Positions 21,160 to 33,438 of a stretch of 64,000 nucleotides of DNA are shown one piece after another. The DNA comes from Branchiostoma floridae. Taxonomy: Eukaryota; Chordata; Leptocardii; Amphioxiformes; Branchiostomatidae. The position numbers and the translations under genes were made by a program. The stretch spans positions 962,589-1,026,588 of the forward strand of contig NC_049987.1 of the NCBI RefSeq assembly GCF_000003815.2. Reading direction: 5' to 3'. Below the pieces are notes generated by a model that did no database searches, had not been told where the DNA came from, and saw only the letters and a program-made list of their open reading frames with translations. How positions within the stretch are numbered: the stretch's first letter is position 1; every line of letters begins with the position of its first letter.

Positions 21160-24100
21160 GTACACTAGGGCACAGAGGAAAGAATCTGAGAATGAAGAGA
21201 ACAAATCAGCGGTGACAGACCATACCATGAGAAAAAATTGTGTCATAGACTTGTCGGGACCAAGGTAATAGAGAGGACAACAGATGCACCCGCTTGATAA
21301 AGGAGGCTGTTTGGATCAGGAAGTCTACTTCAGTCATGAACAGAGACGGGGGGGGGGGGGCAGACTCAGTCGTGTGGGACAGTATTCACCGTCTTGACAA
21401 CTGTTATGTTTTACACTCCTTTTCGTTTGGGGCCGCCTTGCAAATAATTTGCATAAATATGTCTGTACACTTGTAACTACTTTCGTTTTGTGACCGCATC
21501 TGAACTGTGTGAGCAGCGACACCTGTCCTGCAGTACAATGTGAACCAGTCAGAATTGCCCTGAGGAAGGTGATAGACGGTGAGAATAAAGCAACCGTTGT
21601 TGAAAAAGCGTCTCTTTATTATTTCAAGGGGCATGTTGACTGCTCGCTGGGTTACTGCATGGACATTTATACTGCTGTAGTCGACATCCGATATTGAAAG
21701 GATGCAACATCTTTCCCCCTTCCGAAATCCAGAACAAACTGTTCATTTTGCTCTATATCCATAGTAAAATGCCTGGGATGTGATTGGTTAGAAATAGGCA
21801 TAATCAGAGTTCAAAGCAGATGTAAGGACCAAGCTAGCTCTGTAGCAAGTGTTCAGTTATTAGTATGTTATCCCAGTAGTTAATTGTACCTAATCCTGCA
21901 ACCATTCACGTGTTGTCTTTTTGGGATTCTGGATTATTTTGCGACGAAAACAAGATTACCAGACATGAAGTTACCATGGAACAAGTAACATTCCATTATA
22001 AATCTATTATTAAACAAGGACTAAATGTTTAGCTACATTCTATCTAAAACTACTAAAAAGTACAGCGTATTGGAAAAGCTCTAAATTTGTTTACCCAAGT
22101 TTTAAAAAGAGAGAAAAGACTGTATATTTTAGATCATGTCAAATTTAACGTCTTTGCAACTATACATCTAACCAAATACATTTAGCCAATGTTGGGCAGG
22201 AATATGCAATAAAGGTCATTTTCATTTATGCTATATACATTAGTTCCTGATTTTTAGTCGTCTATATTGTATGGTTTTCAAAAGATAAATATCGCAACTG
22301 GATAATCATTTTCAAGACAGATGTAATCTGATCATTTCAGATCCAATAAAAATTTTCTTAACACTATAATCTTCTCCTCACCCGATGTTGAACCCAAAAT
22401 GACAACATGGTGACAAATGAGCTTTTAGAAGTACCATCTCTTGTGTTGGTAAGTGTCAAGTCATACATGAATTTCTAACCTTTACATAGCCATTTAGAAA
22501 AAAAAGAATGCCGGTATACTGAGACCAAGGAAAGATCAGCAGACATGATGTGGATTAGCTCTGACGCGTATCTGGGTAAGCGTGAGGAAAATCACATTAC
22601 ATTCCAGGTACAGGACATTGCTGTGTTTCATACGATAAGCGTTAAAGATATTGACTGTAGATGTAGGTTGCCCGACATCACGTTTTCCAGTCATGAAATT
22701 CTACGATATACAACCGCTTTAAAGTATTTGATTAATTGAGAATAAGTAATAGTAAAGCAAGTACAACAGTATAGCAAAAACAGTATCTCACTTTCATAAA
22801 AGGTGATTAAGCCACTGATAGCTAAGATAAGATAAGGGAAAGCTTTTTCTGATGCGATGGTAGCTGTCTAAGATGTCAGGAAATCATCGTTAAAACTTAA
22901 CTTGCGACGTCAAAAAGGAAGTTACTGCCCTCATTCACACAAATCTTGGCACGAGTCAATTAACCTCATTACATCCTAGTAATAGTATATCAATCATTTG
23001 GGTGTGGCTTAGGCTAATCAATTCAATGTCTTGTTCATTTTGTGAAGTGACAATTGCACTACAAGGTCCCTGACCAGATATGTTTGTCTACAAAGTCTTT
23101 GTTTCATCGCCGTGTTGTTTCAAATTAAGGATCATATCAATAAAATGTGTCTCCCCGTACACACCACGGTTCAAAGGACTTGGTATCGAGAGCAAAAACA
23201 CAGTTATAGGAACGTATGTTTTTTTTAATTTAAAGATACGGTGCTAACATCCAGCAAACCCATCTAACTCAGCTGAACCAGCCCCCACTGTACTTAGTAC
23301 AGTCCCCGAAGTCTGGGTTTCCAAGAGGCTGGACAGCTGTAAGAGTTTCCTTGACTAACCTACCCTGAGTAAGCTGGATGTTCTGCCAGAAAGAAAGAAA
23401 AAAAGGAGCTGTGTTGTTTGCTCAGGTACCAATGCCATAATCAGCCAGGTGATGAATCTTTTGAACAGTTTAGTCAAGGCGCTGCAGTTTTATGGTAATT
23501 CACATCGCTGTAACGCCGCCATACTTCATCAGTCTCTTTATATGGTCTAACCAGACCTTTAACAGCCACAGATATCCACTCGAAACAGACATATATATGG
23601 CAGAATGAGACGATACAAACAGCGGCTTACAGGATATTAAACATTCGCTTCCACTGAGGGTAAATTGGGACAATACCATTTGAAATGCTTTGCCCTCTAC
23701 AAAAATGACTGAAATTATGGGGGGTGGGCATAACGAAACAAAGCTTTCAGAATATGAACTAAAACAAGTGATTAATACACGCATCATTAATTCACTAGAT
23801 GACAAACCATACACCAAACATTAAAGAATGCTTCGACACGGCGCTAATTTTAAGCAGGTAGCAAGTTACTTGTGAACTACGTAGGGCAATGAAGAAAAGA
23901 AGAGCCACTCCGACACCCTAACCTGGTATGACTAAAATAAGCATGGAGGGTGGGATAGATGGGAGGTGGACATTTGTAGAATAAACTGGAGATCAGGCAA
24001 AACAAGAAAATTACTCCGCAGGAATGCAACATACGCTCACCAGATGAATGAAGAACACAAACCATGCATGAAATAGCTAGGGGTTTCACCAAAGCGCTAA

Positions 24101-24172
24101 TTGAAAGCTGATAGTAAGCTTGGTGTAAACTGTACAGATCCCATGTGACCATCTGAACTGAGGGAGTTCCAC
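21160..24172. other. No gene seen
   Basis: A G run occurs at 21,349-21,360. Open frames are short and without recognisable domains. Sequence around 23,220-23,500 contains CCACTGTACTTAGTACAGT-type short palindromes. No supported gene or named repeat was found. Confidence 0.5.
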
Positions 24173-24213
24173 TGACGGCGTTCTCCTTATCGGATATAAG
24201 GAGAACGCCGTCA
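24173..24213. repeat. Perfect 18-bp hairpin
   Basis: Arms TGACGGCGTTCTCCTTAT and ATAAGGAGAACGCCGTCA are perfectly complementary around a 5-base loop (CGGAT). It lies within a 162-residue minus-strand frame that is otherwise unrecognised. Confidence 0.9.
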
Positions 24214-25927
24214 TTCTCATTATATCCATCCGCAAGAGCAACTCGTCCGCTTCCAAAGAGTAAACGAAACGAAAGACATTGTTTTAGTTTTCGAACACAT
24301 TGGATGTCACAATAATAGACCTTAAAGTGTGAATAAGTGACAAGTTTGCCTGCTCTAATGGACATGTTTGCTTCAAGAACACTGTACTATTTTCATCGGC
24401 ACATTTACAAATACCACCGAAGAGAGTGAAACAGCATCTAAGCAAAACGTGGTATGGGCCAGATCACGTGATATCAGGAGGCAGCAATATGGTAAATTAA
24501 AAAGAATATGTGCGTTTCTGTGTTTTTTCATCAAATCAAATTAGTGAACATTGACAACGCCTGACAGTCCTTTTAATTAACCCCCAATAAAGTAAATATG
24601 TGTATAATATTTTGGAAATTATCTGATCGATATCCAATATATTGCAAATAAAGACAGGGATACGTCCTGACAGATAATTTCAATAATGACTAACCTAATT
24701 AAGTCATCCTTCTTCTGCCATAAAATAGAAAGAAAAGCAACAAAGACCTAAAATGCAAGAATATTTTATGGTAACGAAGCCCATTTCCTATTGGTCAAAT
24801 CACTAATCATTATTTTCTCACTGGATGAACTGCTGATTGTGATTGACAGCTGAAATCGGTCGAGCAGACTCTCACAGGTGTCCGCACACCTGTTGGTGCC
24901 TTATCACTGTTCTCAGCTGAAGTTGCCAAGTCCTACTGCGACAGAAAAAAAGGACCATATCTTTAATAATTTCAAATTGTTGGAAGACAATATCAAATTG
25001 TTGGGACAACATCAATATTTTGGTTTTCGTTGCTGGCATATTTTACACATAATAATTTAATTTTTGAATTTTTTTCTTGTAATTATTTTGTAACGTGATA
25101 ACAATGGCGGATTGATACAGTGAAATCACCAACTTGTCGTAGTCTGGAGTTTACTGCGATTGCAGCAGTGCTGTCTTGTTGTGACATGCCGCTGTGCAGG
25201 CTTTACTTCGTGTTCGTACCTGTATTGTGTTCCTGTGCTAACTCACAAACTGTTTGTGTCGATATGTCGCTACTAAACGTTGGTGTTTGGTTTTGTTCTT
25301 TTTTTTAGGCAAAATGATTTCTGATGGGCTTGCACTTGCTGAATTACGAAATGGACCCTGCTTCACCCCCACCCCAAATCCTATCTCGGCCGAAGAAGGC
25401 TATAGGCATTTCTTTATAAGAACGGTGGCTTCTACTTTCATTTTCCTGGGTTGACTTGTTCTTCGTCCACTTCGTATTCTTCGGGACTTAGTGGATATGT
25501 TACTGTGAATTAGACCCTGTCGCAGTACTTAGGCTGGTATAATGGGGGATGGGTGGTCACACCTTTATTAGGTAGCAAGTTTGCATCTCAATGTACAGGT
25601 CTAGGTTACCAGGTACATATAATTCTAGTCTATTGTCCGCGACTTCAATAGAGATGTTACACTTCCTTTTAAAATGTTTACCGGAAATTGCATTACTTAA
25701 ATATGTGTTTTAAGCTTTGTGTTTATTTTAAATATATTTAATATGGGATATACTTACATGGAAAATTCTTCGCTCGATCGACATCCTCCGTCCTTTATTA
25801 GTTCTTGTGATAAAGTAAACTTTTTTTAATCCTCTGTACTGTGCACTTTCTATAACACAAAAATTCCTACTCGTGTTGATTGATAACACTTGCCTAAAGC
25901 ATGGTCTTCTCGTGGTTACCTAGAAAC
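24214..25927. other. No gene seen
   Basis: AT-rich sequence with short frames only. A cysteine-rich 62-residue plus-strand frame at 25,120-25,308 has no recognisable domain and is not called. Confidence 0.5.
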
Positions 25928-26102
25928 TTAATGTGACATAAGGCCATAATCTGACCCAGCCAGTGGTACCGTTGGGTCGGAGCCTTGAGGGGCATTTTCC
26001 ACCCACCATCGGTTCCGTAGGCGGATGAGGTACTGCCGATCTACGTCAGGAATGGTTGCCAGGTGATATTGTTCTACCACAGGTGCCTCTTCAAACACAG
26101 AG
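25928..26102 (-). CDS. C-terminal exon of an unidentified gene
   Basis: On the minus strand an AG at 26,103-26,104 is followed by an uninterrupted coding-like frame. It includes EEAPVVEQYHLATIP and DVDRQYLIRLRNRWW and ends SDYGLMSH with TAA at 25,928. Amino-acid composition (charged, with W and Y) is unlike the surrounding AT-rich noise. No domain is recognised. The foldback element begins only ~210 bp upstream (26,316). The earlier exons of this gene may therefore lie beyond that insertion, on the side where minus-strand PHD exons occur. Confidence 0.45.
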
Positions 26103-26315
26103 CTTGATATAGAAATAAAGATGTGAATTAGTTAACAATAGTAAAAACCTGACCTTTTTTGCAGTCCATTGAATTGATACTCTTATAAACATAATGGAGG
26201 ATGTATTTATTACTGAAAAGTTTAAACTGTGGAATGGCCCTATATGAAGTTTTGAATAGCATCGCAGTATGCAAAGACGGCCTGTTGTTGCTCGTCTCCA
26301 AGACGCCCATTGATA

Positions 26316-27692
26316 TAGTACTTAAGAGCGAATGTCTGTAAGGGTCAAACAATGGTGGCACCGGTCAAAAAATAGATTTGGCTCATATTTTGCACAGTGA
26401 TAGTACTTGGTACACAACCCCTCAAAATAGCTTTCTTTCTTCTCAGAACCCCTCGTTGCCATGGCAACAGGCCAAAGAAGTTTTGGGGCCATTTTTCCGG
26501 ATTTTGGCATGCCCAAAACATGAAAATTGGCCAACTTTAGGGCACTATCACTGAACAATGCTTTAACTAAACAACAAATGCAGAATATGCTGATCAGAGC
26601 AATGCCTAAACTTGTATAAAATAGCAGTAAACTTAATCTCCTGTAAACTCTAAGGTCCTGGGCAGCCTGAATACAATACACTGTTTTCAGGTTGTAAAAA
26701 AATTGAAATTTTGCCCAACTTCAAAGCACTGAAAGTCCATAAGTATAAAACATTTTCGCTTGCAATTTACTACAAATAATAACCTACTATAGGGCTATTA
26801 GATGAATGCTAGCAAAGTTTGGGTTCTTGTTTCGTTGCCACGTAATCGTCCGTTGAAGTGGGTCAATTTTCATGATTTTGATAATATGTTATTTTGGGCG
26901 CTCTTTAAACTATCATAAGTTCCGAACCCAACTTGCCCTGCAATTGAAATTCACATGGATTATAAACCAATATATTCTCTACCAAATACATGTTTGTAAA
27001 GTTCGGGTTCTTGTTTCGTTGCTACGTAATCGTCCTTAAAAGTGGGTCAATTTTCATGATTTTGATAAAATACATCATTGTGCACCATCTTCGAACTATC
27101 ATAAGTCACAAGCCAAAATTGTTCTGTAACTAGAATTTACATGAAATGTAAACCAAAATTTTGTTTCTCAAGGCCATGCTTGTAAATTTTGGGTTCTTGT
27201 TTTGTTGCTACGCAATTGTCCGTTAAAGTGGGTCAATTTTCATGATTTTGATGATATGTCATTTTGTGCTCTCTTTGAACTGTCATAAATTGCAAAGTAA
27301 ATTTGTTCTGAAATTGAAATTAACATGGAATATAAACAAATATATTGTCTATCACATGCACGTTTGGACAGTTCGAGTTCTGGTATTCTAACATTGAATG
27401 TACATGTCCCTGAAAGTAGGTCGTATTCCACTGACTTTTCCACAAATCATGTTGTTGACAACAGTGATACACATGTCAGTCTTTGTTTTTATAGAACCGA
27501 TGTAGCAATATGCTATCACCACGAAAAAAATCATTTGTAGGGATTATATTCTACTCAAATATTTATATCGTTTAATGACAGATTAATCCATTCTCAACTT
27601 TTAAACATTTTGCTGAGTTTTGCAGCTAAGCATGATGTATGACTACAGGCTTTAACATGTTGTTTGCGTCCCCACAATATGACGACTTATTT
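26316..27692 (+). mobile_element. Foldback element, left arm
   Basis: The reverse complement of this arm lies at 28,328-29,697. The outer ends read TA-GTACTTAAGAGCG and CGCTCTTAAATAC-TA, so the inverted repeats are flanked by TA on both sides. Inside the arm three ~183-bp subrepeats run in tandem (start points near 26,813, 26,996 and 27,180), each with GGGTTCTTGTTT.GTTGC.ACG.AAT.GTCC and AGTGGGTCAATTTTCATGATTTTGAT; a partial fourth starts at about 27,367. Long inverted arms made of tandem subrepeats are the hallmark of Foldback/Galileo-type elements. No transposase was seen, but the centre is partly hidden by N. Confidence 0.8.
26322..26681 (-). CDS. 119-residue ORF in foldback arm (left)
   Basis: An open frame reading outward toward the element end. 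It has a hydrophobic stretch (LLLFYTSLGIALIS then FCICCLVKALF, about residues 18-44) that could span a membrane, and a Cys/His-containing C-terminus (CHHCLTLTD). The right arm keeps the same frame open over the same 360 bases. This may reflect only the high identity of the arms. It could be chance. Confidence 0.2.
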   Translation of the reverse strand: MYCIQAAQDLRVYRRLSLLLFYTSLGIALISIFCICCLVKALFSDSALKLANFHVLGMPKSGKMAPKLLWPVAMATRGSEKKESYFEGLCTKYYHCAKYEPNLFFDRCHHCLTLTDIRS

Positions 27693-27895
27693 CTACATTG
27701 GAACAAATACCATGATCATCTCTGTGCATCTTTTTTTTACAGCAATGTAAAAAACATGCGTGTTTTCAACTTCTGCTATTGCAGTGAACCACACTCATTT
27801 TTAGCAAGGACATAACTTTCCGTATTCTTGAATTTTTGCCACAAATATGGACTTCCGGTGGCAATCAGTTATGGCGATCGCAAATCAGATTAGGA

Positions 27896-28327
27896 NNNNN
27901 NNNNNNNNNNNNNNNNNNNNNNNNNNNNNNNNNNNNNNNNNNNNNNNNNNNNNNNNNNNNNNNNNNNNNNNNNNNNNNNNNNNNNNNNNNNNNNNNNNNN
28001 NNNNNNNNNNNNNNNNNNNNNNNNNNNNNNNNNNNNNNNNNNNNNNNNNNNNNNNNNNNNNNNNNNNNNNNNNNNNNNNNNNNNNNNNNNNNNNNNNNNN
28101 NNNNNNNNNNNNNNNNNNNNNNNNNNNNNNNNNNNNNNNNNNNNNNNNNNNNNNNNNNNNNNNNNNNNNNNNNNNNNNNNNNNNNNNNNNNNNNNNNNNN
28201 NNNNNNNNNNNNNNNNNNNNNNNNNNNNNNNNNNNNNNNNNNNNNNNNNNNNNNNNNNNNNNNNNNNNNNNNNNNNNNNNNNNNNNNNNNNNNNNNNNNN
28301 NNNNNNNNNNNNNNNNNNNNNNNNNNN
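27896..28327. other. Assembly gap (432 N) at foldback centre
   Basis: The gap falls at the centre of the palindrome, where assembly of a foldback structure would be expected to fail. About 200 bp of non-paired sequence (27,693-27,895) precedes it. Confidence 0.99.
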
Positions 28328-29697
28328 GTCATATATTGTGGGGATGCAAAGTAAACATGTTTAAATCATACTAGTAATACATCATGCTTAGCAAAACTAG
28401 CAGAATGTTTAAAAATTCAGAATGGATTAATCTGACATTAAACGATATAAATATTTGAGTAGAATATAATCCCTACAAATGATTTTTTTCGTGGTGATAG
28501 CATATTGCTACATCGGTTCTATAAAAACAAAGACTGACATGTGTATCACTGTTGTCAACAACATGATTTGTGGAAAAGTCAGTGGAATACGACCTACTTT
28601 CAGGGACATGTACATTCAATGTTAGAATACCAGAACTCGAACTGTCCAAACGTGCATTTGATAGACAATATATTGGTTTGTATTCCATGTTAATTTCAAT
28701 TTCAGAACAAATTTACTTTGCAATTTATGACAGTTCAAAGAGAGCACAAAATGACATATCATCAAAATCATGAAAATTGACCCACTTTAATGGACAATTG
28801 CGTAGCAACAAAACAAGAACCCAAAATTTACAAGCATGGCCTTGAGAAACAAAATTTTTGTTTACATTTCATGTAAATTCTAGTTACAGAACAATTTTGG
28901 CTTGTGACTTATGATAGTTCGAAGATGGTGCACAATGATGTATTTTATCAAAATCATGAAAATTGACCCACTTTTAAGGACGATTACGTAGCAACGAAAC
29001 AAGAACCCGAACTTTACAAACATGTATTTGGTAGAGAATATATTGGTTTATAATCCATGTGAATTTCAATTGCCGGGCATGTTGGGTTCGGAACTTATGA
29101 TAGTTTAAAGAGCGCCCAAAATGACATATTATCAAAATCATGAAAATTGACCCACTTCAACGGACGATTACGTGGCAACGAAACAAGAACCCAAACTTTG
29201 CTAGCATTCATCTAATAGCCCTATAGTAGGTTATTATTTGTAGTAAATTGCAAGCGAAAATGTTTTATACTTATGGACTTTCAGTGCTTTGAAGTTGGGC
29301 AAAATTTCAAATTTTTTACAACCTGAAAACAGTGTATTGTATTCAGGCTGCCCAGGACCTTAGAGTTTACAGGAGATTAAGTTTACTGCTATTTTATACA
29401 AGTTTAGGCATTGCTCTGATCAGCCTATTCTGCATTTGTTGTTTAGTTAAAGCATTGTTCAGTGATAATGCCCTAAACTTGGCCAATTTTCATGTTTTTG
29501 GCATGCCAAAATCCGGAAAAATGGCCCCAAAACTTCTTTGGCCTGTTGCCATGGCAACGAGGGGTTCTGAGAAGAAAGAAAGCTATTTTGAGGGGTTGTG
29601 TACCAAGTACTATCACTGTGCAAAATATGAGCCAAATCTATTTTTTGACCGGTGCCACCATTGTTTGACCCTTACAGACATTCGCTCTTAAATACTA
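28328..29697 (-). mobile_element. Foldback element, right arm
   Basis: Inverted copy of 26,316-27,692 with scattered differences and the same three subrepeats in mirror order. It starts directly at the end of the N block, so the inner boundary is hidden. The outer end is CGCTCTTAAATAC followed by TA at 29,696-29,697. Confidence 0.8.
29332..29691 (+). CDS. 119-residue ORF in foldback arm (right)
   Basis: Mirror copy of the frame at 26,322-26,681, same length, with a few substitutions (for example IF to LF, SALK to NALN, VLG to VFG). No stop or frameshift has arisen between the two. Function unknown. Confidence 0.2.
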   Translation: MYCIQAAQDLRVYRRLSLLLFYTSLGIALISLFCICCLVKALFSDNALNLANFHVFGMPKSGKMAPKLLWPVAMATRGSEKKESYFEGLCTKYYHCAKYEPNLFFDRCHHCLTLTDIRS

Positions 29698-30897
29698 GGC
29701 TTCATTCCGGTCCCTGTACAGGTTGTTAACACTTTAGTGTATGAGCTCCTTTGACTTGAGGTTTGCAGCTACATCCAAAAAACATGCGCTTTTCTGATTT
29801 CTGGGCAAAAATGATGACTTATTAATGTCTTTGATGCATGCCTTACGATCATTAGCCAGTCGGATTCGGTGTTATGGTATATTCCATGGGGCTGTTGGCA
29901 GTTTATCTCCTTCCGTGGTGGAGAGGATGTCAGGAGGGAATCTGTCGTTCAAACTGACAAATGCTCAATCTGTCCAGGGTACCAACAGTTGGTCTTGACG
30001 GTGAAATATTGAATATCGTATAGCACAATAAGAGAACCAATGCTAAATCAGGAATCATTGCCATTGTCGTTCCTCTCTTATAGTCAGTACAAAGAATTCA
30101 ACCAAGAGTTCTACGTAGATACACAGGGAGGATGATGTGTCACATATGGTGTTTAGAAAATTTCTTTTTTTTCGGCAAAGTCAGCAAGTACATGCGTAAA
30201 ATCTATTGGTACTTGAGCCACAAAATCTGTGTATGGTACTCTGGCGATTTCGGACACCCGTCGAACGCCAGTTTGCTTTTTCACGCATTTTGACTCTCCT
30301 GAAAGTATAATGTAAATATGACATTTTACACAAATGCATCACTTACACATTGCAAGGTACACATTGTACCATTTCCTTGTATCAATGAGAAATATAGTAG
30401 TGGACATTTTTTTGTTACAGACTATCAAGTAGGTAGGTAAAAAGCGTTTTGATAATGTTCATAAGACACATCAAAACACCTATCTGTCCAGGACGCACAC
30501 GTGTCATTGGACTGACCTTAAACCTGCTCATGATACAGGCCCCTGCATGTTTGGGAGACTTTATCTGCTGTCGTCTCTAAACTGGGAACATGTAAAACGA
30601 CTAGATAGTGTTAAACCTACGAATGCCTTCCACTAAATAGATATGAAGGTGGAAATGCATTGTCTGTATTGGAATGCTGTTGCTAGCATGGGGATGCTGT
30701 TGCCTCTACTAGCTATATAGTCCTTCCTCCTACAGGTTAAACAACAGTGTTGACTTGTTTGAATAATGAGACATGACACTGACTACAGTAACTTTCATCT
30801 ACATGAATTGTGCACTTTTGCCATACAACAGTGAGTGTACATACAACAGGAGGGGGTAGCATAAGTTATGCTTCTTCCTTCCTCGTGCAGGTGTGCC
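29698..30897. other. No gene seen
   Basis: Unique-looking sequence with no convincing frame; presumably the intergenic or 3' flank of the minus-strand PHD gene. Confidence 0.5.
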
Positions 30898-30903
30898 TTT
30901 ATT
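30898..30903 (-). terminator. AATAAA polyadenylation signal
   Basis: AATAAA on the minus strand about 80 bp after the stop codon of the PHD exon at 30,983. Confidence 0.5.
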
Positions 30904-30982
30904 GTTTATCATAATTTGTGCTTTCTTGAGGTGAAAAAAAAAAACACAAAAAAGAAACCTGGCATCTCAAGCTGGTCCTGAG

Positions 30983-31514
30983 TCAAGCAGACCCTGTGCT
31001 ACTGTTCCGTCCCTGGCACAGACAGTAGACATAGCTACCGTCATTCGGGCACTCAGGTGAGCAGAACCAGTCCCCGAGTGGTGGGGCCTGGATGTCTGCA
31101 CAAGTAAGGTGAAACCACCCCGACTGATAAAGAGCACTACAGCATTGAACTATAGTATATTCTTTGTCTGTTACAAAAGAAACAAAGAATAGAACTATTA
31201 TCATAGTTAAGGAGTCTTATTCATCTTTTGCAATGAAGGAACAAACATAAAAAATTGTATGGAAACATGTGTATTTATCTATATGGAGGTCCAGCCTTCA
31301 TGTAGAATTATTAGTCTTCTTACCAGAGTGTGCCATTCTACTCGGGTCGTCTCCTGTGTAATTTACAATCAAATTATGAAATTATAGCGTAAGGCATAAA
31401 GGGGCCCATACCTTCGAGACAACTGCAATTAGGGAAAATCTCCTCACTGTCGTCAATGTCAGGCTGCTTGGCTACCTGGCTGGCCAGCATGATATCCTCC
31501 GCATTTGTAGAAAG
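30983..31514 (-). CDS. PHD finger, last two exons
   Basis: Two minus-strand exons with clean splice sites. Exon 31,412-31,514 follows an acceptor (TTCTGCTAG), contains SQVAKQPDIDDSEEIFPNCSC and ends in phase 1 at a GTATGG donor. Exon 30,983-31,167 follows a T-rich CAG acceptor, completes the split codon and reads VQCCSALYQSGWFHLTC...PPLGDWFCSPEC to a TGA. Together they supply a Cys4-His-Cys3 PHD pattern (CSC, C, C?, WFH, C, WFCxxxC). PHD fingers usually read methylated or unmodified histone H3 tails in the nucleus. A second Cys pair (YVYCLC) starts just before the end and may be the beginning of another finger. The N-terminal exons were not found. It could belong to an expanded, possibly transposon-associated family. 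Confidence 0.65.
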
Positions 31515-32423
31515 CTAGCAGAATGGGCAAGGTTGTTCACCCATGTTAGCTGTGCTGGTACGTTGTGTGAAAAGTTTTGCGGAACATCATCTACAGTGTC
31601 CATGCTGCATATGTCTGTTGCCACGAGGCAAACACAAGTGTCAAACTGCAACTAAAATTGCATTGGGTCAGATTTGTTGTTCCAGAAAAAAGAGATACTA
31701 AAAGCCTAAAGTCAACCTTTGTTTATGCCTCATTTGTCAACTTTGTGATGCCAATAAAACATGGTCACAAAGTACTCTATACAAGGAAGGATGGTCATGT
31801 TCATAATAAAGTGTAGTTTTGACATTGAAAGTCATTGCCTTTCATTAAAAAAAAAACATAAATAAAACATACATGGTATATGGCACTATATCATCACACT
31901 TCCAACTATTGAAATGAACGGGAGGAATACATCAATCATATCCCAGACATGCTGAACATTTTCTTGCACGTTGCGTTTCAATGACTTATGCCGGAGGTAT
32001 GCATTTAGTTGGGAAAGACTGCCCCAGGTGGCTTCGCTCTTCTGACTAAATAGCCACGTCCATTGTGTTGTGTAAATTTACAAAATATATTGCATTGACA
32101 ATGTGCACCTTTACCTACTTAGAACCAAGTGTCCTTAGTGATACAGAACAGTACGAAATTAGACGTGACATGACATCACTCCTTTAGCAATTTGCTCAGT
32201 CAGTACCAAAAAGGTGTTCAACTTGGACAAACTTGTTTCATGACTTACCATACTTGTAAGAAATGTTATAATAGTAAACTTTTAATGATGATATGGAAAT
32301 ATGACATGTATTATATTCTCTTCCATGTCTATCTCACAAGGCGCTCATGTGCGCCTATCAAGGCGCCCTATCAAGATCGGAGGGGGGGGGCTAAAAGTGA
32401 CAATATAACATATCCTTATTCTG
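31515..32423. other. No gene seen
   Basis: Presumed intron or upstream DNA of the PHD gene. It has an A-run near 31,848 and a G-run at 32,381-32,390 that resembles the G-rich repeat ends described at 55 kb. Confidence 0.45.
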
Positions 32424-33420
32424 AATATGTAAGTATTGTAGGACACTGTTATTTATTCCGTTCTGTGTTGTCTCTAGTTGACAAATAAGTTTGCCTGTAA
32501 TATAGATGCAAATTGTGTATGTCATGTTTCCTTTTTGGATCCAGTATTGTATCTACCTAGTTTAGTAGTAAGTTTTTTGTTCATACTGGACTTGTAAGGT
32601 TCATGACTCACTGACTATCTGAAGAATATTTCGGCTGACTTTCATGGATAAGATGCTACATCGTTACGACAATACTATAATATACTTTTACATCGTTTTG
32701 GTTCTCCTTCAGATGATGACGTTATTTCTTTGCAACTTAGTGTTTGAGTCCTGTAGCTACAGATACGATGCACATTTTATTGGACTGCAATGAAGTCATT
32801 ATGGAACATTTCCAACATACGTGAAGTTTATTTGAAAAATAAAGTACAATACATGAAATGCAAATGATTATATTGATAAACGTAACATTACAATATGATG
32901 GGTAAAAATCAACATTAGGAAAATACGTCATATGACAACAGAAATAAATTGTCACTAAAATCAAAGTAAAAAAACTACATTATGAGCATCTTCTTCGGTG
33001 TTTTATGTAGAATAGATGAACGTGGAAACACGGGTGATGTATGTTTCGGCATTCGTCGTCCTCCGCCCGCCCCTAGCCCTACGTCCAGGCCTGGACGCTC
33101 CTCGTCCTGAATGAAGACATGAAGACCCGAATAAAAGAATACATGCAGATATTAATAAATCAATACATGAATAAATTAATAAATCAATACATAGATAATT
33201 AATAAAACAACTCGTGAATAAATTAATAAATAAATACATGAATCAATCACGAAGAAATGAACAAATATATGCACAAATGAATGAATAACAATATCAGGAT
33301 CCACTAAGACAAGTACATTGCAGCTTCAGGGCTGAAATGCGTACATCGTTTAGGTAAAATACTTTAAACAAAATTACAAATTACGGGTCGCTCTTCCATT
33401 GCCACGCCGTCGTCCCGCCG
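32424..33420 (-). repeat. Direct-duplication unit A (partner 45,171-46,215)
   Basis: The block ATATGTAAGTATTGTAGGACA... to about 32,975 matches 45,171-45,740. Homology resumes over GGATCCACTAA..CAAG and GAAATGCGTACATCGTTTAGG (33,297-33,355 versus 46,128-46,175). It continues into the GC-rich exon. The offset stays near 12.75-12.9 kb, so this is one long duplication rather than separate repeats. A low-complexity (AATAAAT)n-like region lies at 33,140-33,260. Confidence 0.85.
33003..33106 (-). CDS. Possible terminal RG-rich exon of gene A
   Basis: After a CATTCAG acceptor the minus strand reads an Arg/Gly-rich segment (GRGASRPGRRARGGRRTT) ending VSTFIYST with a stop at 33,003. It lies downstream of the Arg/Glu repeat exon on the same strand. 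RG-rich tails often bind RNA. The assignment is tentative. Confidence 0.3.
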
Positions 33421-33438
33421 CTGCCTGGCCATGGCCGG

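Noticed and set aside
23877-24365. 162-residue minus-strand frame
   Set aside because: Contains the perfect hairpin and has no recognisable motif; composition does not look coding.
27836-28374. Frames of 155-175 residues at 28 kb
   Set aside because: They are almost entirely undefined bases from the N gap.
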